Origin: Flavobacteriales bacterium UBA7612
Lineage (GTDB): Bacteria > Bacteroidota > Bacteroidia > Flavobacteriales > Weeksellaceae
Direction: 5' to 3'
Assembly (NCBI GenBank): GCA_002484335.1
Contig: DLJQ01000012.1
Coordinates: forward strand, 1-64,000
Length of the DNA stretch: 64,000 nt
In this document: piece after piece, positions 18,535 through 25,884 of the stretch
Numbering within the stretch: position 1 is the first letter of the stretch
Layout of the letters: each line of letters starts with the position of its first letter
Program-made: the position numbers and the translations under genes
The notes under the pieces: model-generated
Database searches by the model: none
What the model saw: the letters and a program-made list of their open reading frames with translations, nothing else
Told to the model about the DNA's origin: nothing

Positions 18535-18783
18535 TTATCCTTTTTTAGCGTATTTGCTTCTAAATTTATCAATACGTCCTGCAGTATCAACTAATTTAGT
18601 TTTTCCTGTATAGAAAGGGTGAGAAGAAGAAGAAATCTCCATTTTGATTAATGGGTATTCAACTCCGTCAACAACTAATGTATCTCTAGTATCAGCACAA
18701 GATTTAGTGATAAATACTTCTTCATTAGACATATCTTTAAATGCTACTAAACGGTAATTCGTTGGGTGGATATCTTTTTTCAT
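18535..18783 (-). CDS. rpmE2: 50S ribosomal protein L31 type B
   Basis: This 82-aa ribosomal protein has the L31 start MKKDIHPTNYRLVAFKD, the central SCADTRDTLVVDG and the conserved SSSHPFYTGKTKLVDTAGR motif. It lacks the zinc-binding CxxC pairs of type A L31, with only one Cys left. That identifies the zinc-independent C- form (type B). In many bacteria this form replaces zinc-containing L31 under zinc limitation, but in Bacteroidota it is often the only copy. Two good promoters lie upstream, as expected for a highly expressed ribosomal gene. Confidence 0.96.
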   Translation of the reverse strand: MKKDIHPTNYRLVAFKDMSNEEVFITKSCADTRDTLVVDGVEYPLIKMEISSSSHPFYTGKTKLVDTAGRIDKFRSKYAKKG

Positions 18784-18819
18784 TTTCTAAAATCTTCTTT
18801 ATTAACTTTAATTGGAGCG

Positions 18820-18849
18820 CAAAGATAATATAATTTAAGAATGATACAA
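18820..18849 (-). promoter_or_regulatory. Proximal rpmE2 promoter
   Basis: The minus strand has TATCTTTG then GC at 18820-18827 (-7 box) and TTG at 18847-18849, with a 19-base spacer, which is the standard Bacteroidota layout. Transcription would start about 30 bases before the start codon. The -33 element lies in the loop of a 7-bp inverted repeat (18839-18845 and 18866-18872). Confidence 0.65.
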
Positions 18850-18960
18850 TTTATTTTATAAAAAAATCATTCATAAAGAATATGTTAAGTTATTATAATT
18901 TCGAGTGTAATGGACTTCTTAAAATTAAAATAACACTTCTTTGAGCAGTTTTTCGTGGTG

Positions 18961-18991
18961 CAAATATAAACATTTTGATAATTTTTACAAA
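18961..18991 (-). promoter_or_regulatory. Distal promoter upstream of rpmE2
   Basis: TATATTTG then GC at 18961-18968 and TTTG at 18988-18991 with a 19-base spacer form a near-perfect promoter on the minus strand. It would give rpmE2 a leader of about 170 bases. The sequence just downstream of its -7 box resembles that of the leftward promoter at 154-186 (GTGCAAATATA in both, read on the plus strand). No gene lies in the stretch 18784-19282 apart from these promoters and the plus-strand promoter at 19210. Confidence 0.6.
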
Positions 18992-19209
18992 TATTTTATG
19001 AGATAATAATAACAATATTTCGCTTTTTAAAATCTTTATTTATCAATCATTTATTAATGTTTTTTTCTTTTACAAAAAGCACTTGAGATAAAAATTCTTT
19101 ACTAGTTTAGTATTTAGACTTTTTATACAAATTTTATCTAGTAAAATTAAGAAGGTGAAAGTATCACTTTCATAAAGTAATATGTTTTATTAATAATTTT
19201 AAAAAGCTA

Positions 19210-19217
19210 TATATTTG
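19210..19217 (+). promoter_or_regulatory. -7 box of the lipoprotein gene
   Basis: TATATTTG is an exact TAnnTTTG box. Transcription would begin near 19222. An upstream ATG at 19223 would then be leaderless, whereas the ATG at 19283 leaves a leader of about 60 bases and gives a proper lipoprotein signal peptide. Confidence 0.5.
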
Positions 19218-19282
19218 TTGTATTGACAATAAATTTTATTTTTTATTGTTTTCTAAATTATAGTACAGCTTTTTTTAATGTT

Positions 19283-20656
19283 ATGAATATAAAAACATTT
19301 CTGATTGGACTAACTCTTATTTCAATAGTTAGTTTTTTTTCTTGTCGAGATGATTTTGACTATGATCCTTTGACTTCCGATTTAAGATATAGTAGAGATA
19401 CAATTTCTGTAGATACTGTATATAATTTTTCTAAATCTGAAACTTATGTATTGAAAATATATAATCCTGAAAATGATAATAGAGTTATTCCGAAAATATA
19501 TTTATCAAAAGGAGATAAATCATTTTTTAATATAAATGTTGATGGAAAAGCAGGAAGTAGTTTTGAGAATGTTCCTATTCGCAAAAAAGATAGTTTATAT
19601 ATATTTATAGAAATTGCAGCCCAAGAAGCTACAACAAATCCACTGTATGATGATGAAATAAATTTTGAAACAAAAAGTTCTACAAAAAAAATAAAATTAT
19701 TATCATGGATTGAAAAAGCTAAAGTCCATGAAAAAGATGCCACAATTTCATCTGAAAACTGGAATTCTAATGAAGCACAAGTAATAGATGGAAATTTAAC
19801 TATTACAAGTGATTTAACAATAAATAAAGGTACTACTGTTTATTTTAAGAAAGGAGCAAGTCTTACAATTGCTGATAATGCGAAATTAATAGTTAATGGT
19901 GCATTAAATAATGAAGTAAAATTTAGATCTGCACGTCATGATAATAAATATGATTCAATTCCTGACCAATGGAAAAAAATTGAATTAAGTCCTAACAGCT
20001 ATTCTACAATTAATTATGCTAAAATTATTGGTGGAGATACTGGATTGAATGTTAATAATGCATCTCTAGAAATAAGTAATACAAAAATAGTAAATAATCA
20101 ATCTTATGGTATACTAGCAAATAATTCTACTATAAAAGGTTATAATTTAATTTTAAACAATAGTAATCTTGCAAGTTTAGCTATAGAATCTGGTGGTAAT
20201 TACGAATTTTATCATTCTACTTTTGCTAATTATTTTAATTTTAATACATCTGTAGGACCTGCATATTCAGTTTATTTAAGTAATACAGATTCAAATCAAA
20301 ATATACACCCATTGACAAAAGCTATTTTTGGAAATTGTATAATTTACAACCAAAGAACTCCAAATGCCTTAGTTTTTAGTAAACAAGATGGAGTTACTTT
20401 TAATTATTTATTTGATAATAATATTATTCATAATACTGACATAAGTATTTTAAATGTATTAAATAATAACAATTTCTTATCAAATAATATAAAAGACCCC
20501 GAATTTATAAATCCTAATTATAATGCAAATAGATTATCAGTAAAAGAGACTTCACCAGCAAAGAACTCTGGTAAAGCTGAATATGCTAATTTATTCCCTA
20601 CAGATTACAATGGTAATAACCGACAAATATCCCCTACAATAGGAGCGTTTCAATAA
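19283..20656 (+). CDS. Lipoprotein with right-handed parallel beta-helix, function unknown
   Basis: From the ATG at 19283 this is a 457-aa protein with a signal sequence MNIKTFLIGLTLISIVSF ending FFSC, a lipobox-like site. The mature part would be RDDFDYDP..., tethered to a membrane, probably the outer one. Residues from about 30 to 140 form a beta-rich N-terminal domain. The rest contains Asn- and Ile-rich repeats (LTIADNAKLIVNGAL, LNVNNASLEISNTKIV, YGILANNSTIKGYNLI) typical of parallel beta-helix or pectate-lyase-like folds. It ends with the PADYNGNNR-like and PTIGAFQ tail common in such proteins. No catalytic residues can be assigned; polysaccharide binding is possible. An in-frame upstream ATG at 19223 would add 20 residues but coincides with the predicted transcription start. 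Confidence 0.75.
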   Translation: MNIKTFLIGLTLISIVSFFSCRDDFDYDPLTSDLRYSRDTISVDTVYNFSKSETYVLKIYNPENDNRVIPKIYLSKGDKSFFNINVDGKAGSSFENVPIRKKDSLYIFIEIAAQEATTNPLYDDEINFETKSSTKKIKLLSWIEKAKVHEKDATISSENWNSNEAQVIDGNLTITSDLTINKGTTVYFKKGASLTIADNAKLIVNGALNNEVKFRSARHDNKYDSIPDQWKKIELSPNSYSTINYAKIIGGDTGLNVNNASLEISNTKIVNNQSYGILANNSTIKGYNLILNNSNLASLAIESGGNYEFYHSTFANYFNFNTSVGPAYSVYLSNTDSNQNIHPLTKAIFGNCIIYNQRTPNALVFSKQDGVTFNYLFDNNIIHNTDISILNVLNNNNFLSNNIKDPEFINPNYNANRLSVKETSPAKNSGKAEYANLFPTDYNGNNRQISPTIGAFQ

Positions 20657-20662
20657 AAAAAG

Positions 20663-20693
20663 AAAAAGTCGAACAAAAATGTTCGACTTTTTT
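20663..20693. terminator. Bidirectional terminator between lipoprotein gene and fabV
   Basis: AAAAAGTCGAACA and TGTTCGACTTTTT form a 13-bp stem around an AAAA-type loop, with flanking A and T runs. It separates the convergent stops at 20656 and 20713. Confidence 0.88.
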
Positions 20694-20712
20694 ATATTCT
20701 AAAAAAATAGTA

Positions 20713-21912
20713 TTATTTGATACTAGGTACCTCTACTAATTCATTTGTATCAGCTTCGTAGTTGATATCATCATAATTAAATCCAAATAATTGGAAAAAT
20801 TCATCACGGTAACCTTTGATATCTGAAATTTCGTTAATATTATCAGAATTGATTATTTTCCATAAATCATCTACTTCTTTCTGAACATCATCTCTCATTT
20901 CTAAATCATCTACTCTAATTCTTCCTTCATCATCTAAAGGTATAATTCCATCTTTTGTATAAAGACGTTCAGTAAATAATCTTTCCATTTGTTCTATAGT
21001 CCCTTCATGAATACCTTTCTCTTTCATCACTTTATATAATAAAGAAACGTATAGTGGAACAACAGGAATAGCAGAGCTAGATTGTGTAACTAAAGCTTTA
21101 TTTACAGATACATAAGAAACTCCGTTTAAATCAGCTAAAATATCATTAATTACAGGAACAGTATTTTCTAAATCTTTTTTAGCCATACCAATTGTTCCTT
21201 CTTTATAAATTCTATGTGTAAGTTCTGGTCCAATGTAAGAATAAGCTACAGTTTTTACACCATCAGCTAAAACACCAGCTTCTTTAAGATCTTCAATCCA
21301 AAACTTCCAATCTTCCCCCCCCATAACTGCAACAGTATTATCTATATCTTCTTGAGATTCGATTGGGTTAATTGTAATTTCTGATACATTTGCTGTATGA
21401 AAATCTACCGTTTTATTTGTAAAAGGTTCTCCGATAGGTTTTAATACAGAAGAATGAGCAACACCAGTTTTAGGATGAGTTCTACGAGGAGAAGCCAAAC
21501 TATAAACAACTAAATCTACTTGACCTAAATCCTTTTTAATTAAATCTATTGTTTGTTGTTTTACTTCATCAGAAAAAGCATCTCCATTTATACTTTTTGC
21601 ATATAAACCAGCTTCTAAAGCTTCTTTTTCAAAAGCTGCTGTATTGTACCAACCTGCAGTACCAGGTTTATTTGGCGCTGCTGGTTTTTCGAAAAATACT
21701 CCTATAGTAGCAGCGTTATATCCGAAAGCGGCTGTAATACGAGAAGATAATCCAAAACCTGTTGAAGCTCCTATAACTAATACTTTTTTAGGACCTTGAG
21801 TCGTAATATTTTTTGATTTTACGTACTCAATTTGGTTATGAACATTTTTTGCAGTACCCTCTGGATGAGTTGTAATACATATAAAACCTCTTGTTCTTGG
21901 TTGAATAATCAT
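20713..21912 (-). CDS. fabV: Trans-2-enoyl-CoA/enoyl-ACP reductase FabV
   Basis: This 399-aa NADH-dependent enoyl reductase of the extended short-chain dehydrogenase superfamily performs the last step of each fatty acid elongation cycle. The N-terminal IIQPRTRGFICITTHPEG and the cofactor motif VLVIGASTGFGLSSRI are FabV hallmarks. So is the active-site region AYSYIGPELTHRIYKEGTIGMAKK, with the widely spaced Tyr and Lys pair. Length fits the family (about 395-400). FabV enzymes are generally poorly sensitive to triclosan. It is transcribed divergently from the HTH pair at 22039, with about 126 bases between starts. Confidence 0.95.
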   Translation of the reverse strand: MIIQPRTRGFICITTHPEGTAKNVHNQIEYVKSKNITTQGPKKVLVIGASTGFGLSSRITAAFGYNAATIGVFFEKPAAPNKPGTAGWYNTAAFEKEALEAGLYAKSINGDAFSDEVKQQTIDLIKKDLGQVDLVVYSLASPRRTHPKTGVAHSSVLKPIGEPFTNKTVDFHTANVSEITINPIESQEDIDNTVAVMGGEDWKFWIEDLKEAGVLADGVKTVAYSYIGPELTHRIYKEGTIGMAKKDLENTVPVINDILADLNGVSYVSVNKALVTQSSSAIPVVPLYVSLLYKVMKEKGIHEGTIEQMERLFTERLYTKDGIIPLDDEGRIRVDDLEMRDDVQKEVDDLWKIINSDNINEISDIKGYRDEFFQLFGFNYDDINYEADTNELVEVPSIK

Positions 21913-22038
21913 TATGCTATATTTAATTGGATAAAATTATGAAATAAATTCTAAATAAGAAAAATTAGGAATTAAGTAATAAAATAAAAATAAACAATAA
22001 TGGTTAAAGTTTACTATATTTATATTTATTTAATCGAA

Positions 22039-22458
22039 ATGAAAAATATCCACATTGGTTTTCTTATAAAAACAAGAGTATCTGAATTAAACATAGATAT
22101 TAAAAGAATTATCAAATTTTTTAAAAATAAATATACTGAAGAACAAATTTTAGAACAATATGAAAAACCATCAATTGATTCTGATGATCTACTTAAATGG
22201 TCTAAGTTACTAGAATATGATTTTTTTAGAATCTATACGCAACACATAATATTATTTTCACCTCTGAATAAAGAAATAAATAGAAACTATGAGAAAGATT
22301 CTAAACTTCCTCAATTCAAAAAAAATATATATACAATAGAAATAATAGATTTTATTTTAGAACTTTTTACTAAAGAAAATAAATCTATACAAGAAATATC
22401 TGAAGAATATAATATCCCAAAAAACACTATAAGAAACTGGACTAAAAAATATCTTTAA
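22039..22458 (+). CDS. Small helix-turn-helix protein, first of a pair
   Basis: From the ATG at 22039 (MKNIHIGFLIKT) this is a 139-aa protein; an upstream in-frame ATG at 22000 would add 13 hydrophobic residues. The N-terminal half (about 1-70) looks like a Cro/C1-type or similar helical DNA-binding module followed by a WSKLLEYDFFRIYTQHIILF segment. The C-terminus (about 100-139) is a homeodomain-like HTH (SIQEISEEYNIPKNTIRNWTKKYL) of the type found at the front of IS3-family transposases. No catalytic DDE domain or integrase follows. Similar short proteins, sometimes labelled transposase, are remembered from Weeksellaceae genomes. The next gene, 14 bases downstream, has its own terminal HTH, so the two form a cassette of unknown role. 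Confidence 0.65.
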   Translation: MKNIHIGFLIKTRVSELNIDIKRIIKFFKNKYTEEQILEQYEKPSIDSDDLLKWSKLLEYDFFRIYTQHIILFSPLNKEINRNYEKDSKLPQFKKNIYTIEIIDFILELFTKENKSIQEISEEYNIPKNTIRNWTKKYL

Positions 22459-22472
22459 TAAAAACCAAAAAA

Positions 22473-22760
22473 ATGCAAAAACCTAACTACAAAAAAATCT
22501 ATGAAGAAATTTTGAAACGTAAAAAAATCAAAAAAAAAATAAATGATAAAATGAGTATAAAAGACGTTTTAAAAATATCTAAAATAATTAATCCAAATAA
22601 CCAAGATAAAAATCAAAAACATAAATCTTATGATTTAGATTATATTAATTATGTATTAAATGATCAATTAAAACATAATTACACAAATACTGAAGTTGCA
22701 AATAAATATAATTTAAGTAGAAATACAATTACAAAATGGAAGAAAAATTTCAATTTATAA
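22473..22760 (+). CDS. Small helix-turn-helix protein, second of a pair
   Basis: This 95-aa, very basic protein (Lys-rich first third, KRKKIKKKINDK) ends in a homeodomain-like HTH with the pattern YTNTEVANKYNLSRNTITKW. The last 30 residues parallel the end of the preceding protein in spacing, suggesting a shared fold but not a recent duplication. Its stop codon ends at 22760 and the stop of the convergent DUF3817 gene begins at 22761, leaving no room for a terminator. The function is unknown; a DNA-binding regulator or a transposase accessory remnant is possible. Confidence 0.65.
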   Translation: MQKPNYKKIYEEILKRKKIKKKINDKMSIKDVLKISKIINPNNQDKNQKHKSYDLDYINYVLNDQLKHNYTNTEVANKYNLSRNTITKWKKNFNL

Positions 22761-23060
22761 TTATTTATTACTTATTTTTTTATGTACAGCTAAAGTAGCA
22801 AATGGAATAAAAGAATACATAATAAAGAAGATAAAATCTTCATCATCAAAATTATAAATTTTTCTTACTTTAACAAGTAAAACTAAATATGCCGTAAACC
22901 AGAATCCATGAAAACATCCTGCAAATGGCATGGGTAAAATGTAACCAAATTGATATTTTATTGGCATAGCTACTAAAAATAAAAGGACACAGCTTACTGT
23001 TTCCCATACACAAGCTATACTAAACCATTTTTTTAATTTATATTCTGGTACATTTATCAT
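22761..23060 (-). CDS. DUF3817-family integral membrane protein
   Basis: This 99-aa protein has three hydrophobic helices (about 11-33, 42-62 and 76-92). The DUF3817 features are Glu20 in WETVSC, AMPIKYQFG and the His in GCFHGFWFTAYL. The function of the family is not known. The gene ends flush against the HTH gene on the other strand. A perfect TAAATTTG box lies only four bases before its start codon, so its mRNA may be leaderless. Confidence 0.82.
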   Translation of the reverse strand: MINVPEYKLKKWFSIACVWETVSCVLLFLVAMPIKYQFGYILPMPFAGCFHGFWFTAYLVLLVKVRKIYNFDDEDFIFFIMYSFIPFATLAVHKKISNK

Positions 23061-23064
23061 TTTG

Positions 23065-23072
23065 CAAATTTA
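23065..23072 (-). promoter_or_regulatory. -7 box abutting the DUF3817 start codon
   Basis: The minus strand reads TAAATTTGC, four bases before the ATG at 23060. If this is the promoter, transcription starts at or next to the start codon. No -33 TTG is seen at 19-21 bases, so this could be chance. Confidence 0.3.
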
Positions 23073-23214
23073 TATTTTATTAATTATTTAAAGTAAAATT
23101 ATATTTAAAATTTAATTAGAATATTTAATTTAATTATTTGAAATAACTATAATGTTATGTATAAATAATCAACAAAAGTTATTATTTTTGTGTAAAACAT
23201 TAAACCATAATTAA

Positions 23215-24327
23215 ATGCACGTAAATAATTTTATATCTAGAAAATTAAATTTATCCTTGCCTTATTGGGCTATTATATGCCCTTTACTTGCCATATCTAC
23301 TCTAACAATTGCTGATGATTTTAAAGATCACTCATGGTTTACAGCTTTATTAGGATTTATACTTATTAGTGCTGTACTTGCTGCTGTTCATCACGCTGAA
23401 GTTGTTGCTCATAAAGTTGGAGAGCCTTTTGGAACAATAATTTTAGCATTAGCCATAACAGTTATAGAAGTATCTCTAATTGTATCTCTAATGATGTCAG
23501 AACCGACAGATGGACCATCTGTTTTGGCTAGAGATACTGTATTTGCTGCTACAATGATTATTCTTACTGGAATAATTGGTATATGTTTATTAGCAGGAGG
23601 TGTAAGATATAGAGAACAAAACTTTATAAAACAAGGCGTTTCTACAGCACTTATAACATTAGTTGCTATTTCTATTCTAACACTTATATTACCTAATTAT
23701 TTAACTACTGAACCTGGTGGAAGATTTTCTTCAAGTCAATTAATTTTTGTTGCTATTATTTCATTAATACTCTATGGAGGATTTATCTCTGTACAAACAA
23801 TACGTCATAGAAATTATTTTTTACCTCAAACATCAGAAACGGTTTCAGAAATTCATGTAGAAAAACCTAATTCATTAACTTCTATTTTTAGTTTAATTTT
23901 ACTTTTAATTGCATTAGCAGCTGTGGTATTATTATCTAAAAAATTATCACCAACAATAGAAGATATGGTAATACAATTGGGTGCTCCGAAATCTTTAGTA
24001 GGAATAATAATAGCTACCGTGATATTACTTCCTGAAGGTTTAGCTGCTTATAAAGCAGCAAAGCAAGATAGATTACAAACAAGTTTAAATTTAGCATTAG
24101 GTTCTGCGTTAGCATCAATTGGATTAACAATCCCTGCTGTTGCAATTGTATGTTATTTTGCTGATTTAAAAGTTTCTTTAGGAATAGACGCTAAGTCATC
24201 AATATTACTTGTTCTATCTTTATTTACAGTTTATTTATCTTTGAATTCTGGAAGAAGTAATATACAACAAGGTATTGTTTTATTAACATTATTTCTAACT
24301 TACTTATTTACAACAATAGTTCCGTAA
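23215..24327 (+). CDS. chaA: Calcium/sodium:proton antiporter ChaA
   Basis: This 370-aa inner-membrane antiporter of the Ca2+:cation antiporter superfamily expels Ca2+ or Na+ in exchange for protons. About eleven helices form two inverted repeats. The two ion-binding signatures are clear: HHAEVVAHKVGEPFGTIILALAITVIE-type sequence near residues 60-87 and VILLPEGLAAYKAAKQD with GSALASIGLTIPA near 275-320. Length and alignment with the well-known E. coli ChaA are good from end to end. The stop codon at 24325-24327 lies on the first bases of the terminator stem shared with rodA. Confidence 0.92.
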   Translation: MHVNNFISRKLNLSLPYWAIICPLLAISTLTIADDFKDHSWFTALLGFILISAVLAAVHHAEVVAHKVGEPFGTIILALAITVIEVSLIVSLMMSEPTDGPSVLARDTVFAATMIILTGIIGICLLAGGVRYREQNFIKQGVSTALITLVAISILTLILPNYLTTEPGGRFSSSQLIFVAIISLILYGGFISVQTIRHRNYFLPQTSETVSEIHVEKPNSLTSIFSLILLLIALAAVVLLSKKLSPTIEDMVIQLGAPKSLVGIIIATVILLPEGLAAYKAAKQDRLQTSLNLALGSALASIGLTIPAVAIVCYFADLKVSLGIDAKSSILLVLSLFTVYLSLNSGRSNIQQGIVLLTLFLTYLFTTIVP

Positions 24328-24361
24328 ACAATCAAGGCCTTAAATAAGGCCTTGATTGTTT
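24326..24361. terminator. Bidirectional terminator embedded in both gene ends (chaA / rodA)
   Basis: A 17-bp stem, AAACAATCAAGGCCTTA with its exact complement, has a two-base loop and T runs both ways. It begins on the chaA stop and contains the rodA stop (24340-24342) and the last rodA codons. The two genes are only 12 bases apart. Confidence 0.92.
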
Positions 24362-25884
24362 TTATAATGAATAATTAAAAATATTCCTATTAATATTGTA
24401 AATCCCCATAATGAACTACCTCCATAACTGAAGAAAGGTAAAGGTATTCCTACTGTAGGAAATAACCCTACAACCATTGCTATATTAATAAAGAAGTGAA
24501 AGAAAAGAATTGAAGCAACAGCGTATCCATAAAAACGAGCAAAACGATTTCCTTGTTTTTCTGCAATGTAATATAGTCTAGCTATAAAAATAGCATATAT
24601 TAATACGAGTGCTGTACTCCCTAAAAATCCCCATTCTTCGCCAACAGCTGTAAAAATATAATCTGTTTGCTGTTCGGGAACAAATCTACCTTTTTTTATA
24701 GTTCCTTGTTGGTAACCTTTTCCATATAATTCTCCTGATCCTATAGCTGTTTTAGCATATAGAAGATTATATCCTGAAGTATCTCTATACTTTGCTTCCC
24801 CTTCATATAATACAATTACACGCTCCTTCTGATGCTTAGGTAATTTTTCGAAAACTATAGGAGAAATAAAACTTATTGAACTAGCTATAAGTAAAATTAC
24901 AAACGAAACTATTATACTTAAACTAAAAACATTTGCAATTAAACCTGACTGTTTTTTGAATGGAGAACTACTTGTTTCTTTTTGCTGAGTTAATTTATTA
25001 ATAAGAACAGGTATTATAGAAATAAAGAAACCAAATAATCCAAAAAATACTGTATTAAAAAATATAGGTTCAGAAAAAAATAATGATCTCATAGGAAAAA
25101 GATAACCAAAAGATTCTCTCATTTTTTCTGGAAGATTTTCTACTAAATAACATGATAATATTAATAATAGGAAAAAAACAGATAGACCTACTAAGCTACC
25201 ATACATTGAGTCTTTAACTTCTCTATTATTAGTGGAAACTAGTATTAATAATACGACCAATAGTAATATAAATCCGAAAAATAAAAGTACATAGAAAGGA
25301 ATTTGCACAATTGAAATTAAAAAAATCACTAATAAAACTATTGGAGAAATTATTATCCATGGATTTAAACCTTCTCTATAAAAAGCTATACTTAAAGAAC
25401 AAAATATTATTACAGAACCTAAATCTGGTTGTAATAATATAAGCATTATAGGAATTATTATAACTATAAGAAGTTTCCCTAAGAAATTAAAGTCTTTAAA
25501 ACTAGCATTAAAATGATTAATTAAATTAGCTAGTAACAAAGATGTTCCAATTTTTGCAAATTCAGCAGGTTGTAAACTAAAAGAACCAAATCTATACCAA
25601 GCCTTTGCACCATTTATTTCTTTTCCTACGAGTAAAACACCTACGAGTAAAATAATAGATATAATATAAAAAACTGGACTATAAACTTCAAAGAAATTTC
25701 TGTTATTTCCACTCATTATCATTAGAGCTAGAACCATAACCAAACCTAACCCAAACCAAATAATTTGCTTTATTCCTAAATCTTGATTAACACTGTAAAC
25801 ATTCATTATTCCAAAAGCGACAATCATTAAGCCAAGAATTAAAACTAGCCAATCTACACCTTTTAATAATCTATTTTGGCTCAT
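24340..25884 (-). CDS. rodA: Peptidoglycan glycosyltransferase RodA (SEDS family)
   Basis: This 514-aa polytopic membrane protein polymerises lipid II during cell elongation, paired with PBP2. SEDS motifs are present: GLGLVMVLALMI, the QPAEFAKIGTSLLLA segment, LLQPDLGSVIIF and the C-terminal FPTVGIPLPFFSYGGSSLWGF. It is longer than typical RodA (about 370-420). The extra length lies in the middle, about residues 210-330, and adds hydrophobic segments plus a hydrophilic linker (NKLTQQKETSSSPFKKQ). It is the last gene of mreB-mreC-mreD-PBP2-rodA. Its start overlaps the PBP2 stop in ATGA. The final codons lie inside the terminator stem. Confidence 0.94.
   Translation of the reverse strand: MSQNRLLKGVDWLVLILGLMIVAFGIMNVYSVNQDLGIKQIIWFGLGLVMVLALMIMSGNNRNFFEVYSPVFYIISIILLVGVLLVGKEINGAKAWYRFGSFSLQPAEFAKIGTSLLLANLINHFNASFKDFNFLGKLLIVIIIPIMLILLQPDLGSVIIFCSLSIAFYREGLNPWIIISPIVLLVIFLISIVQIPFYVLLFFGFILLLVVLLILVSTNNREVKDSMYGSLVGLSVFFLLLILSCYLVENLPEKMRESFGYLFPMRSLFFSEPIFFNTVFFGLFGFFISIIPVLINKLTQQKETSSSPFKKQSGLIANVFSLSIIVSFVILLIASSISFISPIVFEKLPKHQKERVIVLYEGEAKYRDTSGYNLLYAKTAIGSGELYGKGYQQGTIKKGRFVPEQQTDYIFTAVGEEWGFLGSTALVLIYAIFIARLYYIAEKQGNRFARFYGYAVASILFFHFFINIAMVVGLFPTVGIPLPFFSYGGSSLWGFTILIGIFLIIHYKNNQGLI

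Noticed and set aside
19223..19282. Upstream ATG of the lipoprotein gene
   Set aside because: It falls at the predicted transcription start after the TATATTTG box, and the added residues would bury the lipoprotein signal.
19444..19743. Minus-strand 99-aa open frame
   Set aside because: It is antisense to the beta-helix lipoprotein gene, with no promoter or family resemblance.
22000..22038. Upstream ATG of the first small HTH gene
   Set aside because: It would add 13 Tyr/Ile-rich residues unlike a DNA-binding protein N-terminus, and the ATG at 22039 gives the expected MKNIHIG start.
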